Assembly: GCA_965199975.1 (NCBI GenBank) | Contig: OZ241340.1 | Location: 2,294,001-2,358,000 of the forward strand | Direction of reading: 5' to 3' | Length of the DNA: 64,000 nucleotides | Origin: JASLDZ01 sp965199975 | Lineage (GTDB): Bacteria; Pseudomonadota; Alphaproteobacteria; Caulobacterales; Caulobacteraceae | Shown here: positions 63,202 through 64,000 of the stretch, one piece after another | Layout: every line of letters starts with the position of its first letter | Position numbering within the stretch: the first letter of the stretch is position 1 | Made by a program: the position numbers and the translations under genes | The notes under the pieces: generated by a model | Database searches by the model: none | What the model was told of the DNA's origin: nothing | What the model saw: the letters and a program-made list of their open reading frames with translations, nothing else

Positions 63202-63203
63202 CG

Positions 63204-63533
63204 ATGAGCGCCGCTCAGCCCTTGCCCGCCATGCTCCAGGCGCTCTCCAACGAGCTGGTCGAGCTGCACATCGAGGCGAACGCGCTGCAGGACGTGTTCC
63301 CCGCCACGGGCGATCCTGGCGTGATGGTGGGCCTGCAGCGCCTCGATGCGCTGACGCAGACGCTCGACGCGCTGGCCGCCTATCTCGTGCGCTTGGCGCA
63401 GGCCATCGCCGCCGGCGCGCCGCTCGATGCGAGCCGTGCGGCCGAAGCCGTCCCCCTGGGCGCGGTGGCCCTGCGCCTGGCCCTGCGCACCGGCGCCCCG
63501 ACCACGCCGCCGGGCGAGTGCGACCTGTTCTGA
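63204..63533 (+). CDS. cheU: Chemotaxis protein CheU
   Basis: 109 residues, helical, starting MSAAQPLPAMLQALSNELVE. Matches the position and size of cheU after cheD in the C. crescentus che operon. No catalytic motif is seen and its role is unknown. Starts two bases after cheD; its stop overlaps the next gene (TGATG). Confidence 0.8.
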   Translation: MSAAQPLPAMLQALSNELVELHIEANALQDVFPATGDPGVMVGLQRLDALTQTLDALAAYLVRLAQAIAAGAPLDASRAAEAVPLGAVALRLALRTGAPTTPPGECDLF

Positions 63534-64000
63534 TGAGCGGGCCCAGCGCGTCGATGTTCTTCGGCAGCGACGAACGCCTGAACATGAGCCGCGTCGTCGT
63601 GCTCCTGGTCGAGCAGAACCTGGCCGAGCAGGACCTCTTGGTGCAGGTGCTGACGGGCTTCGGCGTGCGCAACATCCGCCGCTGCCAGACCCCGGCCGCC
63701 GCCCGCGAGACGCTGGCCGCCTACGACATCGGCCTGATCGTGCTCGACGGCTCGGCCGACGACGGCGGCGCCTACGCCTTCGTGCGCTGGCTGCGGCGCG
63801 AGGCGCCGGAGCCGCGGCGCTTCCTGCCCGTGCTCATGCTGAACGGCCACGTGCGCGCCTCGCAGGTCTACCGGGCGCGCGACTGCGGCGCCAACTTCGT
63901 CGTCACCAAGCCGATCAGCGCGCGCATCCTCCTCGACCGCATCGCCTGGCTCGGCCGCGAGACGCGCGGGTTTCTGGCGGTGGAGGACGGCTACGTCGGC
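63533..64000 (+). CDS. Receiver-domain protein, degenerate CheY (partial, continues past window)
   Basis: 156 residues present. A receiver fold is clear, with possible acceptor D72 in LIVLDGSAD and Lys in VTKPISA. The usual acidic pair is EQ (E27, Q28) and the switch Thr/Ser is Asn (LMLNGH). This makes normal phospho-switching doubtful. By position it corresponds to the third CheY (CheYIII) of Caulobacter. The C-terminus is outside the window. Confidence 0.82.
   Translation, partial: MSGPSASMFFGSDERLNMSRVVVLLVEQNLAEQDLLVQVLTGFGVRNIRRCQTPAAARETLAAYDIGLIVLDGSADDGGAYAFVRWLRREAPEPRRFLPVLMLNGHVRASQVYRARDCGANFVVTKPISARILLDRIAWLGRETRGFLAVEDGYVG

Overview
This is a high-GC alphaproteobacterial chromosome segment, very probably from an aerobic anoxygenic phototroph of the Caulobacterales (Caulobacter, Phenylobacterium or Brevundimonas type). 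The main evidence is a puh/acsF/hemA photosynthesis operon with the oxygen-dependent cyclase AcsF, a popZ gene directly upstream of valS, a chemotaxis operon with the Caulobacter-type order mcp-STAS-cheY-cheA-cheW-cheR-cheB-cheY-cheD-cheU-receiver, and a GH47 alpha-mannosidase, a family with a known Caulobacter member. Ketocarotenoid genes crtW and crtZ fit the phototrophic lifestyle. Taxonomy is inferred from gene content only.

Layout. Positions 1-6298 hold the 3' end of a photosynthesis gene cluster: puhA (partial), puhB, puhC, a small conserved gene, acsF, a puhE fused to a CobW/COG0523-type metal GTPase, and 5-aminolevulinate synthase. Positions 6466-13671 hold a secreted GH15 glucoamylase-like enzyme, a small ORF and the str operon (rpsL-rpsG-fusA-tuf, minus strand). 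Positions 13984-23829 hold a membrane-anchored hypothetical gene, a second 5-aminolevulinate synthase, an exported methyltransferase-like protein, an acyl-CoA synthetase, valS, popZ and a gene broken by two compensating frameshifts.

Positions 23910-28070 are the most unusual accessory region. lepA is followed by an 828-bp cassette with a stand-alone colicin E3-type RNase toxin, a probable antitoxin and a DUF2283 protein. The cassette is bracketed by a second, diverged copy of the last 194 bp of lepA. After it comes an AT-rich gene of unknown function. Positions 28082-37190 hold an SRAP-family protein, two hypotheticals, divergent lysC and ubiG, a BA14K-like lipoprotein, a PEBP-family protein, and a translationally coupled GT4-GT9-GH47 glycan operon. 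Positions 37247-46796 hold an EipA/DUF1134 protein, crtZ-crtW, a Pcm-like methyltransferase, tRNA-Cys(GCA), and assorted housekeeping genes (glutaredoxin, AI-2E transporter, prolyl aminopeptidase, alpha/beta hydrolase, zinc metallopeptidase).

Positions 46910-54728 hold modBC (no modA visible), a DUF1800-DUF1501 pair and the conserved ATP-grasp/alpha-E/transglutaminase cluster. From 54941 to the right edge runs a tightly packed chemotaxis operon that continues beyond the window. The photosynthesis operon and the che operon are both built of genes overlapping by 1-10 bp, which implies strong translational coupling. The two strongest candidates for undescribed biology are the PuhE-GTPase fusion and the lepA-flanked toxin cassette.
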